A stretch of 64,000 nt of DNA from Papio anubis. Taxonomy: Eukaryota > Chordata > Mammalia > Primates > Cercopithecidae. A program made the position numbers and the translations under genes. Within the stretch, counting starts at the first letter, position 1, and each line of letters begins with the position of its first letter. Where the stretch lies: positions 81,662,147-81,726,146 of the forward strand of contig NC_044989.1 of the NCBI RefSeq assembly GCF_008728515.1, read 5' to 3'. Under the pieces are notes generated by a model. It was not told the origin of the DNA, did not search any database, and saw nothing but the letters and a program-made list of their open reading frames with translations. Shown in pieces: positions 11,362-23,262 of the stretch.

Positions 11362-12288
11362 CAATGCTTCCACAATTGGCATGGTTGATCTTCATGATAT
11401 AAACCTAATACTATTTTACATTATTATCATTCCGAGGTCTTACATTTAGAGAGTTACTAAGAGACACAATAGTACCATGCCACTATTGCCTTTTTCTCCC
11501 TACTGTCATTATAAAACATTGGTAGAGAGAAATGGGTGGTTCTTATCCCAATAATCCCAGAAGTATTTGTCTCTTCCTCTGTGCTTTGTTTTTTCAAAAC
11601 ACACAGTCTGATGCTGGGGAAGCATTTGCTAGAACATTCATGGGCAAGCCAGAACCACACCTTTCCATTAAGAGGCAGCCTGATTATTCTGTAGATTTTA
11701 GAAGCAAAGGCAAGTTTGTTCCATCTTAACAGTCACTAAAGGCTCTTAGACACCTTTCAGATAAATTATTCACATGCTCTTCTTTGGGCTGCTGTTAGAT
11801 CAGACTCTAAACAGTTCTGAAGCATTTACACTTCAAGTTTGGCAATTTCTCTGACCATCTTCCAAACTGTAGATCCTTTACAACTTACATGATTCCTTGG
11901 ACACTAGCATCTTGTGACTGACATATCAGTGGATTCTGTAACTTTGATCCCTTTTGATATATAGAAAGAAGGCTCACTTCCAAGCTTTTTGGGTCCCATT
12001 ATTTATGATCCTAATGCTGCCAACATTAATACACATACCTCAGTTTGATGGTGCAGTAAAGGATTACTTCTTCCAAAAGCTAGATAATAAATGAAAATTC
12101 AGCCTTAGTGTTTGCAATTCAAATAGCTCATTCACCACCATCTGGACAACACTTTCTATAATGCTCTCTGGAACAGAGACTCTTACAAAAAATATCACAA
12201 CCCAGTTTTCTATTATAACATGCCTGTACTAGTGGTAGTATGCTTCTCATAAATAAATAAATATGACTGCATAAAAACATTTGTAATC
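11362..12288. other. No recognised feature
   Basis: Moderately AT-rich sequence, apparently unique. The short frames at 11457-11729 overlap on both strands and have no recognisable domains. Confidence 0.4.
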
Positions 12289-12341
12289 TCTTTCCCTTTC
12301 TCTCTCTCTCTCTTTCTTTCTTTCTCTCTCTCTCCCTCTGC
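12289..12341. repeat. CT-rich microsatellite
   Basis: (CT)n interrupted by TTTC units. Its complement produces the artificial Arg-Glu-rich peptide read on the minus strand. Confidence 0.9.
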
Positions 12342-12449
12342 CTAAAAGTACAGCTGTCATTTTGTAACCATAACCTGGTAAGGTATATATTACCATCACC
12401 CCCAATATTCAATATCCTTGCATCATTAGTACTTGTAAAACTATACTCT

Positions 12450-12670
12450 TTGGTCTAGTGTTGATTTTGGTCAATGAAGTGTGGGTGAAAATGACATGTA
12501 TCTCTTCCAGGATGAAGCAGTCATTGCATGGTGAAGAGTTGCCAAGGAGATTCGCTTAGATGCACAGTGGACTTGGCATTAACAAAATAAACTTTGGTTA
12601 TGTTGAGCCCCTGAGGTATAGGGGTTCTAAAATATCATAGCATGTACTAGGCCATTTTAACTAATAAAGA
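12450..12670 (+). mobile_element. Old LTR-like repeat (MaLR/ERVL-like)
   Basis: 'tttggtcaatgaagtgtgggtgaaaatgacatg...ttccaggatgaagc' followed by 'aacaaaataaactttggttatgttgagcccctgaggt' and a tail 'ctaggccattttaactaataaag' resembles the 3' part of old mammalian LTRs that end 'ataaacctttgttgttttaagccactga...'. The family is assigned from memory only. Confidence 0.45.
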
Positions 12671-12891
12671 TTGTAAGCGTAGGATGAAAACTGATGCATT
12701 AAAGACACTATAGTGGAAAGGTTGAAATAGCCTTGTTTCCAAAGGCAGTATTGAACATCAGGACCAGCCCTGGACTGCTGGCTTCCAGATTTCTTATTGA
12801 GTGAAGGTACAAAGAAAAACTGTTAGTTAAATTATTTAGTTGTATTTGTTTCCATTTGCTTTGTTTCGTATTTTGCAACTGGAAACGTGCG

Positions 12892-12940
<49 letters not shown>
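12892..12940. repeat. Compound (TC)n(TA)n microsatellite
   Basis: About 13 TC units (12892-12917) joined directly to about 12 TA units (12917-12940), with no interruption visible. Likely length-variable. Confidence 0.97.
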
Positions 12941-12951
12941 AAATAGAACAC

Positions 12952-13045
12952 AGATATATAGACGAGAGAGTGATAGATACAGATACAGATATAGATGTAG
13001 ACAGATATGGAGATATCAATATAGATAGAGATACACATAGATATA
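12952..13045. repeat. Degenerate GATA/GATACA repeat
   Basis: Repeated 'gatagatacagatacagatatagat'-type units, imperfect. It ends where the DNA transposon begins. Confidence 0.85.
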
Positions 13046-13734
13046 GATGCTTCTCAATTTATGGAATTATGTACTAGTAAACCCATCATAAACTGAAAAT
13101 ATTCATTTAATATTCCTAATCTACGGAACATTATAGTTTAGCCTAGCTTACCTTAGCCATGTTCAGAACATTTACATTAACCTACAGTTGGGTAAAATCA
13201 TCTGGAAACACAATACTCTATAGAGTATCAGTTGTTTACTTTCTTGATGATGTGGGTGACTGGGAGCTGTGCTTGCTGCCAATGCTGGGGAATTGTGAGA
13301 GTGCCGTATTGCATATCAATAGCTTGAGAAAATATCAATATTAAAAATTTGAAGCCAGGCACAGTGGCTCACACCTGTAATCTCAGCACTTTGGGAGGCT
13401 GTGGTGGGCAGGTAGCCTGAGCTCAGGAGTTCGAGACCAGCCTGGGCAACATGGCGAAAATCCATCTCTACCAAAAATAGAAAAATTAACTCGGTATGTT
13501 GTCCTGTGGCTGTAGTCCCAGCTACTCGGGAAGCTGTGGTGGGAGGATTGCTTGAGCCTGGGAAGTAGAGGCTGCAGTGGGCCAAGTTTGCACCACTGCA
13601 CTCCTACCTGGTTGACACCCTGTCCCCCAACCAAAAAATTTAAAGTATGGTTTCTACTGAATGAGTATTACTTTAGCACCATCTGTAAAATTTAAAAATT
13701 GTAAGTTGAACAATAGTAAGTCAGGTACCATGTG
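13046..13734. mobile_element. Tigger/MER6-type DNA transposon, split by AluJ
   Basis: Left part 13046-13353 and right part about 13639-13734 match the non-autonomous Tigger-derived elements. Matches are 'agcctagcttaccttagccatgttcagaaca', 'acctacagttgggtaaaatcatct', 'gactgggagctgtgcttgctgcc', and on the right 'tatggtttctactgaatgagtatta' and 'gtaagttgaacaatagtaagtcaggtacca'. The ends resemble inverted copies of 'cagatg-tccccgacttacgatgg', and TA dinucleotides lie at both edges (13044-13045 and 13735-13736), as expected for Tc1/mariner-class insertion. There is no transposase ORF. Confidence 0.82.
13354..13638 (+). mobile_element. AluJ-like SINE inside the Tigger element
   Basis: Starts 'gccaggcacagtggctcacacctgtaatc'. 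The diverged left arm ('gggcaggtagcctgagctcaggagttcgagaccagcctgggcaacatgg') and the right arm with 'ggaggattgcttgagcctgggaagtagaggctgcagtgg' are AluJ-like. A weak duplication 'aaaaatttgaa'/'aaaaatttaaa' flanks it (about 13343-13353 and 13634-13644). Confidence 0.9.
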
Positions 13735-13835
13735 TATATATTCTATATTCTCATACATGAGATAGAATATATAATATATACTATCTCATGTGTGTATATA
13801 TATATATTTCTCATATATATATATATTCTCTAGCT
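13735..13835. repeat. AT-rich tract with hairpin
   Basis: TATA/TG-rich tract. 'acatgagatag' (13755-13765) and 'ctatctcatgt' (13781-13791) form a perfect 11-base stem with a 15-base all-A/T loop. Confidence 0.85.
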
Positions 13836-16319
13836 CTTCATGCTACTGCATAGCACAGTACAACACATAAATGTTTATCTCATTATCTGTCTTGTTCTTG
13901 GACACTTAACAGTTATTTTTATCTCAATGATAACTCAGACAAATAACCTGCACCTCTATTACCACTAGAGGAAATATTGGGCTGGATGATGCTGACCACA
14001 TCATTGAAATTCAGGAAATCTATCCTTACTTCATAGTGTAATATTTGCTGCTTTATAGTAGTCTCACTCTATTTTTTTCACTCTGCTGAGAGCATGAAGA
14101 GCAACAATTGCTCAACATGTGAAAACTGTGTTCCTCTTTGAACAATACTGTTCTGCAATATGAAAAAATTCAATTCTACTCATTTATGCCAGACTGATGT
14201 ATGCATTGTTAATTTCACTGGATGAATTTAAGAACTAACAAAAGACAAACTTGCAAAACAAAATAAACTGTTTCTCTTTTTTCTTGTCTCAAATCCAACA
14301 GCTTTTCAGATTTACTTTCCATTTATTAGAACGGATTGAAATTACTTATTGAAATTTCTTAGCACTCTTTTATAAGCCCAATGAACAGATGTAATTGTGC
14401 TTGGTAGATCAATTCATCCATTGCTCCATGCCCTGAAAATATGCTAGGGTTACCAAATAACAGCAAATAGCCTGGTTGCTTAATTATTTCAAGTAGCTTG
14501 ATGTCTTTTGAGAGAAGTAATCAATTTAAAATAAAATAAATCTTCAAGTTGGACAATCTATCCAATTAGTTAGATTTTCTTTGCCTAAACTCACATTTCA
14601 AATTGATGGGCATAAATTTATTATCTATACAATCTACTGATAGAATCTTATCAGCATAATGCATGTTAACATCTCCATTAATAAAATTCTACCAAAGCCT
14701 GAAATACTAGAGAGGGCAGGCATGAATAATCATTTAACATTAATTCTAATAACAACTTTTTCTATCAGAAGAGGAAAATTCTATTACTTTATCTTCTACA
14801 AATAAGAAGTACCTTGAACTATGTCAATGAATCATGTGTACATCAGTGTAATATCTTAATATGTCTTCATTCTTGAGATATAAGAGCATATATTTATGTT
14901 TCTCTTGGCTCTATTATCTTTTGCAGTAAAATGTCAGTGCACAAAATGTAAAACATGCCATTCAATTCAACCAATATCTATGAGATCTAATTCAGTGATC
15001 AGTACAGGATTTTTAATGTTCCCCGGGTAATCTTATTGTTGTCACTTCATATCTAAGTCCAGTGAAATTTTTATTTAATTAAATCAATCAAATTACATTT
15101 GTGACAATATGTTCTTCTTCTTTCTATACTAATAGTACATGTTATTTCCAGGAACAGTAATGTTTGTTTTACGACTTATCCAGTTCCCTTTATGTAGCAG
15201 GGGATCTCAAAAGTATTTTTTTATGGAAGTAATAATAAATTGATGCTTTTTAACATGAATATGTAAATGAAGAGATGGAATATTTAAAAGAGGAACTTGA
15301 GGGGTGGTTAATGATCCCAATTTCTTTGGATATATCTCTAGATTCAGAGGCTAAATATGAAGAGACAATAAGAAAGTATATTTTGTATGATTCTTCAAGA
15401 ATGCTATGGGTGAGCATCCACATGCATGAGCCTCCACATTCCTTATTTGTTGAGAAAACTCTCTGGCCGGGAACTGGTTAATATACTCAACTCAACAAAC
15501 TCTAAACATGAGTCAGTGTTGATTCATTGGCACTATATAGAGGTGAAAGAATCATTATACATAAGGGGATTGCATAAGTTTATTTTGCTAATAAGAGTTA
15601 ACTTTTGTGGCATGAATAAAATTAAATAAAAACTTGAAATCATGATCATAATTAACCTTTGGAGAGAAAGAAAGGGGCCTGAGAAAGGTTTCTGTTGTTC
15701 TGACAATATTTTATTTCTTGACACAGATGGCATTTAGTGGGTGTATCTACTTTACATAATATTTCTGTACGGTCATTATTTGTCAACTTTTCTTTATGAA
15801 TGAACTATTTTAATATCTAAATTGTATTTCAAAAAAGGATATAGATAAATAAGGATTTCTAAGTTCAGTTTTAGATGACTGAAGTTGTAAAGACAATCAC
15901 GAAGGTACACAATAAAAAATTAGGTATGTATCCTTTGATTTCAGGGAAATATGCTAGGTTTGATATTAAGGCTTTTAGAGTTTTCATGATATAGCTCCAT
16001 TAGAGTTAACAAAATAGTTAAGAATTTATGATAAGGAAGCATGACTAGAACAAAGTGTTGGAATGCAGTCAGATATGCAATTAGTGTAAGGTGCCTTTTG
16101 GTTAGCATTATCTTCTATACATCTCACAAAGAAAGTTGAGTAGCCAAGAAGAAAATTCCGTCAGTTGACAGAAAAAACAAAACATCAATTTTTAATACTT
16201 AAGTTTCGTTGATGAGGCTTGTAAATGTAGTTGTAGAATACATGAAAAGAGAAACTTTTTAAGAAATTGGGATTGGTAAACATTGCTGTAGTGAATGCTA
16301 TAATGCACTATCTAGATTC
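13836..16319. other. No recognised feature
   Basis: About 2.5 kb of AT-rich, apparently low-copy sequence. The 60-70 codon frames between 15275 and 15733 overlap one another on both strands and show no domain. Some ancient repeats may be hidden here. Confidence 0.4.
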
Positions 16320-16690
16320 CCTTCAGAAGTGAAGTACTTAATTGTACAGCAGGTGGAAGTGTGGTAGGCAGACAGCCTTGAGCGCTTAAACCTCAACTAG
16401 GATTGCGGTGGTTGAAGAGAACTGTGCACTCAAGTTCACCCTCCTTTCCCAAGGTCTGTACACAATAACTGATGTGTACTGGGGTTAAAGATCCCGACTT
16501 CTTGTCCTAATTCAAGATAACTCTGAAGAGTTATCTTAGCTTTAGAATTATCCATAGGATTCGCTGAGCCTTCAGTGTGACTGTATCAAAACTCAACTTC
16601 TTCCTCTGCCCAATCCTGCTTTGTAAACTCCACAGGTGTTGATCACAAGGAAACCTTGTCATGTTAATTTACATCTGCTTTTCAAGGAGC
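16320..16690 (+). mobile_element. Possible ancient LTR-type repeat
   Basis: 'tctgcccaatcctgctttgtaaactccacaggtgttgatcacaagg...catgttaatttacatctgc' resembles the end of a widespread old mammalian repeat with 'aatcctgctt...acaggtgttgatcc...catgctaatctcc'. I cannot name the family with certainty. Confidence 0.35.
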
Positions 16691-16761
16691 CTCAATTACA
16701 ATAATTGCCCAATACTGCAGAAACATGGAATAAAAATATTTTTTAAAAAATTTGCTGCAAA

Positions 16762-17061
16762 GGCCGGGCGCGGTGGCTCAAGCCTGTAATCCCAGCACTT
16801 TGGGAGGCCGAGACAGGTGGATCACGAGGTCAGGAGATCGAGACCTGGCTAACATGGTGAAACCCCGTCTCTACTAAAAAAAAAAATACAAAAAACTAGC
16901 CGGGCGAGGTGGCGGGTGCCTGTAGTCCCACCTACTCGGGAGGCTGAGGCAGGAGAATGGCGTAAACCTGGGAAGCGGAGCTTGCAGTGAGCTGAGATCC
17001 CGCCACTGCACTCCAGCCTGGGCCACAGAGCGAGACTCTGTCTCAAAAAAAAAAAAAAAAA
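16762..17061 (+). mobile_element. AluY, Old World monkey (AluYR)-like
   Basis: Full-length Alu starting 'ggccgggcgcggtggctcaagcctg', with 'aaaactagccgggcgaggtggcgggtgcc', 'gagaatggcgtaaacctggg' and 'gagctgagatcccgcc', ending in A17 or so. The 'ctagccgggcgaggtgg' and 'ggcgtaaacc' variants are typical of cercopithecid AluYR copies as I recall them. It has a 4-base loss in 'gagaccatcctggc'. The target duplication 'aaatttgctgcaaa' (16748-16761) is matched by 'aaatttgcagcaaa' (17059-17072). Confidence 0.92.
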
Positions 17062-17072
17062 TTTGCAGCAAA

Positions 17073-19019
17073 ATCATCTTGTATGATATTTTTGAGCACA
17101 GCTTCAGTGCTGGTACATATAATAGTCGGCAAAAAAAAAAAAATGTCTTATCCTACTGTACAAAAAATGAACAATATTTGAAAAAAACTCATTCTTCAAG
17201 TATAGATGGTATTTAAAAGAATATTTTTCTATAAAGACAATGTGAGAATAACAACATTGCTTAGCTAGATGTAAGGTTAATATGTATTTTTTTAGTTGAG
17301 GGTAATTTTAACAAATGTATGTCCTTGGTGGAGGAAGGCAGAGAAAGCTTGTGTGGAAAAGGTTGAATATCAAGAGAGACAAAAGAATAATAGTGGAATT
17401 TTTTCCCTAAAGAGGCACAATGCTATGAAAACAAGAAGATAATATAGGAGTATAAATTAAGATAGATTGAAGAAACTGTCATACTAGAGAAATAAGAAAT
17501 GGAGATAAAGATACACCCAACTGCAGTGAGGTTTATATCGAGGTAAATCATTGAGAACATTTTTATCTAATTGTTTTATATTCTTTGTGGTTAAAAAAGA
17601 GAAGCAAAAACTTTTTTTTGTTGGTGAAGTTGGTGAAGAGGTTATGTTCCGGTTGTTTTTATTGCTTTTTCTACAGATAACCAAGTAAATGTTGGAATAA
17701 AGCAATTTTTTAATATTGGTCTAAGTATGTGATTTAGTGTAGGGAGATCCATGAAATTGTAAATGGGTAAGGGTGTTTAAGTTGCTTGTAAGTAACGAAT
17801 TTAAAATAATATACTAAAAATTATATGCTTATTAAACAAGGATATTAAGTAAGGAGGGTCACTAGGCTGAAAGCAAAGGAAGGGAAGGAGTTAAGAACTA
17901 TAAAAAAGCAATAAATGGTTGGGGGTAAAGTAAAGGGAGTACGAATGCTATAGTGGGGAGTAGAAGGGTATAGTCAGAAATGGGATTTTGTGGGAAGCAA
18001 GAAATAAGAGCACTTTCATTTAAAAAATGTGATATGGAAATTACCTATTATAAAAGCACAATGATTCCATATGATAACAAGATTTAGGGTATTTTATGTT
18101 CATAGAATGAACATCACAAAAGTTGAGCATGTTAAAGAACTGAGAGAGTAGAATCTTGAATGGGTCAACTCTACAAGTATTGAAACAATTGCAGGATTAG
18201 AGTGGGACTAGGTGTTGAAAAAACTGAGTTTATTGTCAACATGTTTGATAAATACATGAAAATGACCACATAGGTTGATAGGTGTTAATGATGAGTAGTC
18301 ACAGGCATGAATATTGTTGGATGGAAACATTAGCTTTCAGGATACACTACACACACATACATACACATTTCTAGCATTTTGGAGCTAGAAAAGCTGCTAA
18401 CTCATGTTATCATGTAATTATCTATTGGTACTGGGGAATGGGCAGTGTTCTGTTAAAATGACTGCATGAGAAGTTAATTTCCAGTTAAAGCAAAATGGTA
18501 AAGAGATAATTTATAACACAGTTTAAAGTTATACAGAAATTTGTGCTGTGGAATAGAGATCTAGAGAGGAAAGGTAGCAGCAGACAGTTGGGACATGGGG
18601 CAAGAAAGGTCGGTCTGAAGAGTCTGGAGAGGAGTGTATGGTAGAAGACATAATGACAATATCTTGAATTTGACTGATAACAAAAGTGGCATATCTGTGA
18701 TGTGCAGTTTGGTTAATTCTTCCAAACTCTGAATAAAAACCTGGTATGACATTTATTCAGTGTTGTCATAAGTTTCTTATAGTATCAGGATTATGGTGAC
18801 ACTAACAGCCACAAAATATCTATGTATTGGTTGAATTAAATTTGTTCTTCTTGTAAAACAGTAACAATCTAATCATCAAACAACTTTACATTAAGATAAA
18901 AAGGGGTAAGATGTTAATCACTTTAACTGTTTTGATACATTTCTCTATCATCATCTTTATCTATCTAAGTGATTCTCTTTTAATAAGACCGTCTTTATCA
19001 TTTAAATCAGTTCCATCAC
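17073..19019. other. No recognised feature; one A13 run
   Basis: Low-complexity A run at about 17130-17142. The rest is AT-rich sequence without identified repeat or credible coding frame. Confidence 0.4.
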
Positions 19020-20095
19020 CTTTAATATAATCAGTAATATATGCAAGTTTAAATGTACTCTCTTACTACTTTTTTGTTTTGTATTTATCCTTAATGTTCT
19101 CTGTTCACAATCCTCTTTTTTCTTGACTTGTCTTAGGTAAATTAATTATTCATTCATGTTCCATTTTATTTATCAATTAATTATTTATACATTCTCTTTT
19201 TTAGTGTTTATCCTAGATGTTAAAAATGCATACTTTACTCAAGTTTAATATAAATTGGTCATTTAATCATTTTTCAAAAATAAAAGTTCAGAGATAATTT
19301 TAAGTTGTTTATTCCTCTCCTGCTCTATTTTTCATTATTGGCATGTATTTTAATTCTTTATATGTTTAGGACCCCATGATATTAATTTTTATGGTTTAAT
19401 ACTGTCTATCAACATGCCTACCTTTTCTCCACTCATTTCTACCCTGCATTTCTTAGTTTGTTATCTGAATTCATCTTCCTTCCTCTTAAAGTACATTTTA
19501 GGTTTGTGGGGTTTATGCGTATGCGTGACTCATTACTCAAATTTCATAGTTATTGCTCAACTGAAAATATTTTCTGTTTAACCTTCATTTTGAAATGTTG
19601 TGTTGCCTTTTTTACTTCAGAATAAAGATTTCTTTTAGTTTCTATAATTGTGTTGAAAATTCAGTAACAAAGTTTTTTCTTGTTTTTTGAGAGATTATAC
19701 TTTTCCTTCCTTTGGTTGCTTTAATATTTCATGATGTTATTTATATTTATCTTTTGTATAGATAATGAATATATGTGCATACTATCTTTTAGTATGTGGC
19801 TTACTCTTAAATCTGTAGCTTTATGTATTTCCTTGGTTTTGGAAAACTCTCACTTTTTGTTCTTTTTTTAATCTCATTTTTTCTATCATATTTTTCTAGG
19901 GTTCCAATTATATGTATGTTAAAATTTTCACTTTCCTCCTGACTATCTAAAGTATTTCTTAAATTGGCAATAATGAATCAGCATATGTTCTTCTATGTCA
20001 TTCAATCCACTAATTTTTTTTGCATTGTTTTTAATTTGCTGTAAAACCCATGTATTGAGTTAATTACAGTCATTCTTTAGTTTTAGAACTGATCT
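19020..20095 (-). mobile_element. Ancient L1 5' region (ORF1 and 5' UTR part)
   Basis: Long, strongly diverged match to the complement of the 5' part of old L1s. Phrases in order include 'cttttagtatgtggcttactcttaaatctgtagctttatg', 'cctttggttttggaaaactctcac', 'ttccaattatatgtatgttaaaattttc', and 'ccactaattttttttgcattgttttt', paralleling the known series 'ggatctgtaggtttatg...ggaaaattttc...ccaattacatgtatgtt...'. Edges uncertain. Confidence 0.55.
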
Positions 20096-21289
20096 TCCTT
20101 CTACCTGAATTCACCATGGATCTTCTTTCTTGGAAGATCCTGAAACCCTATTTTGTTCTCCAAGTTCCCTTAGAATACTGAGAGTTCAACTTCATTTCTG
20201 TCATTATCAGCCCGAGCTATTCTCCTCTCAGCTTCTTTATATTTCAACTACTGCTTTCTAATGAGTCAGAGGAAAATCAGCAACAATTAGTCTCACTCCT
20301 CAGAATTCTCTACTTTTTCATGTCTTGACACTGAAAATCTTAGCTTCTTAGATGACTTTGTAATGCCTTCAAATACTAGATCTTCTAGTTGTTCTCAGCA
20401 CGAAGGTTAGTTCATTATAAGTGACTTATTACTGGCAGAATCAGAATTTCTTTCCTCTGCATTGTTCTTCTTAATCACTGATACTTCACTAAAGTATTTT
20501 CCTAAACCAGAAAAAAATTAGGAATCATGTTTTGGTTTATTTTGCCTTCCTCTTTATTCCTCAAATAAATCAATAAACTCTATATGTTTATTTCCTTGAT
20601 ATTCTTTAATTCCATCCTCCACTCCCTCAACATCCCCATGGCGACTGGCTAACTAACACTCTTAATTTCTCTGTTGGATTAAGGAAACAACCTTCTAAAT
20701 GTGTTGCTGCTGTGATTTTTGTTGCTCCTTTTATTTTATTTCCACCCTGCCATTCTAAATGTTTGTCTTTTAATTCATTTCTTATAGTATGAATTATCTG
20801 CTTATTTTTTAAAAACTGTCATACAATTCAAAACAAGTCTTTTAGCATTTCATATAATATTATTCGTGAACAGATATGTGTTTCATTCAGTTATGTTAGT
20901 TAGCTTCTGTGCCCTTTTCCTTACTTTGTATGTTTCTGCCACACTCAACTATTCTAATTTTTTGAAAATACCATACCTTTGTCTTTGTGTATACCCTCTT
21001 CCACTGTTGTTGAAGAAGAAATTCTGTGCTTCTCAAAAATAATTTTTTCTGCCATATCACCACTTTCATTGTGCCTCCCAAATATGTTTGGGTGTCCTAT
21101 CCTGACTCTTTCTTGGACTATTTTAAAATATGGAAGAATAGAATGTATAAGAATATATTTATGCAAAGTTTAAAGTGTCATGTGAATTCTTTGGAAGGCT
21201 TTATGCAACACATTAATGTAATCTCCAAAACTAGGCTTGTTTTTAGCACATAGTACATATCAGTAGATTTGGACTGAATTAATTATTTG
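20096..21289. other. No recognised feature
   Basis: Pyrimidine-rich unique-looking sequence. Four overlapping 60-75 codon frames on both strands at 20896-21253 cannot all be genes, and none shows a domain. Confidence 0.4.
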
Positions 21290-21425
21290 ACCAATTTATT
21301 ATTGAGTTGAATACATGTTATATACAAATATTTTATTGGACACTGACAAGTATAAAAATGAATAAAGTAGTGATTTTATCCTTAAGGTATTCACAGTCTA
21401 TTAATGAATATATAATTTAAACAGA
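21290..21425 (+). repeat. L2/MIR-type relic
   Basis: 'ttattattgagttgaatacatgttatatacaaatattttattggacactgacaagtataaaaatgaataaagtagtgattttatccttaaggtattcacagtct' follows the old motif 'ttattgagcacctactatgtgcc...gatacaaagatgaataagac...ctcaaggagctcacagtct'. Confidence 0.45.
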
Positions 21426-21505
21426 AATATATTTCACATAAGCTTAAGTGTGAAATTAAATATATTTAAAATGTCATAGTTTTCAAAGAAGGAGAGGAAT
21501 TTTTA

Positions 21506-22161
21506 TGTTATTTATTAATTTTTAAATATTTTTTATTACACTTTAAGTTGTAGGGTACATCTGCACAACATTCAGGTTTCTTACATATTTATACATGTGC
21601 CATGTTGGTTTGCTGCACCCATTAATTTGTCATTTACATTAGGTATTTCTCCTAACGCTATCCCTCCCCCATCCTCCCACCCCATGACAGGCCCCAGTAT
21701 GTGCTGTTCCCTGCCCTGTATCCAAGTGTTCTCGTTGTTCAATTCCCACCTATAAGTGAGAACATGTGGTATTTGCTTTTTCTGTCCTTGCGATAATTTG
21801 CTGAGAATGATGGTTTCTAGCTTCATCCATGTCCCTACAAAGGACCTGAACTCATCCTCTTTTATAGCTGCATAGTATTCCATGGTGTATATGTGCCACA
21901 TTTTCTTAATCCAGTGTATCATTGATGGACATTTGGGTTAGTTCCAAGTCTTTGCTATTGTGAATAGTGCCACAATAAACATACGTGTGCATGTGTCTAT
22001 ATAGTAGCATAATTTATAATCCTTTGGGTATATACCCAGTAATGGGATGGCTGGGTCAAATGGTATTTCTAGTTCTAGATCCTTCAGGAATTGCCATACT
22101 GTCTTCCATAATGGTTGAACTAGTTTACCCTCCCACCTACAGTGTAAAAGTGTTCCTATTT
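21506..22161 (-). mobile_element. L1PA-type L1, 5' truncated
   Basis: Complement of the last ~650 bases of L1: 3' UTR at the left ('tttattacactttaagttgtagggtacatctgcac', 'ccatgttggtttgctgcaccc') and the ORF2 C-terminus at the right, truncated at 'gtgtaaaagtgttcctatt'. An exact 18-base target duplication, 'gaaggagaggaattttta', is at 21488-21505 and 22162-22179. The residual ORF2 frames (21581-21922, 21938-22288 minus) contain 'MWHIYTMEYYAAIKEDE' and 'VQPLWKTVWQFLKDLELEIP'. Confidence 0.97.
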
Positions 22162-22179
22162 GAAGGAGAGGAATTTTTA

Positions 22180-23169
22180 AAAACTTTAAAACAAATGACT
22201 CTTTAAACCCTTTTATTAAAAAAAAATTAAATCTACAAATATTTTTTAAAATCAGTCTAATGATTTCCTGTTCACCTAGGTTCTCCAATTGTTAACATTG
22301 GCCATATTCTTCTTTTTCTTAATTTTGTTCTTATGATTTTGCTAAACCCTTCAGAGGTTACAGACATCATTACCTGTACATCATAAGTACTTGAGCATAA
22401 ATCTATTAAGAACAAGGTTTCCTCACATGAACACAGCAGAGCTATTAGATTCAGAAAAGTTACCACCAATATACTACCATAACCTAATATTTAGTTTGTT
22501 TTCAACCTTCAGAAGTAATTCCAGTTCCATCCTTAATAAGATCTTTCTTTTTCTGTTCAGGATTTAATCCAAAACTATATAGTTTTCATGACTTTATAGT
22601 CTTATTTAATTTAGAACATTTTTCAGTCTTTTTGTTGTCTTTAATAACATCACTTTTTAAAAATATAGGCTTTGTGTGTGTATGTGTGTGAGTGTACATG
22701 TGTGTATTTGTCTATGATTGTTTTATCATGCTTGTATACAAGTTATACATTTTTAGCAGAGGTGTTTTAAAATCACATTCTGGCAGATGAAATTTTATAT
22801 AAGTTTTGGAAGATGGAAAATACTTACGTTGAGAAATGAAGTGTGGCACAGAAGATAACTAGAAGGTTTACCTATTATATGGCTAGAATTGGTACTCCAA
22901 AGGAAACTTTCAGCACTAGTTATTGGTTAATTATGGATATAAGGAACATCTGCTTTTCCAAAACTTCAGTTTTAATTTTAAGGTACTTTGCTCTTTTATT
23001 GAAAAAAAAAATTGAGAACATTTTCTTTGGGATAAGGCTACATCCAGTATTACAGCAAGCTCCCAAAAGCTAATCATCACCTGCGAATGTAGAGCATTTT
23101 AAATGTGGTAGTTATGATACCTTTCTTTACTGGATTTTGTAGAATCACAGAAGTATCAAATAGTCAGAT
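22180..23169. other. Unrecognised, with a TG-rich run
   Basis: An imperfect (TG)n tract lies at about 22672-22711. Otherwise no repeat or coding signal was identified. Confidence 0.4.
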
Positions 23170-23262
23170 TCTTGTAGACCATCTCTTTATTGGTAGATAC
23201 GATGAACCCAGCTAAAGGATGATTTGCCCAAATTTATAGAGCTAAAAAGTAGTAGAGTTTAA
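23170..23262 (-). repeat. Possible MIR fragment
   Basis: 'ggatgatttgcccaaatttatagagctaaaaagtagtagagttt' resembles the MIR core complement 'aagtaacttgcccaaggtcacacagctagtaagtggcagagct'. Short and diverged. Confidence 0.4.

Noticed and set aside
12128..12412. Arg-Glu-rich minus-strand frame
   Set aside because: Produced by the complement of a CT microsatellite.
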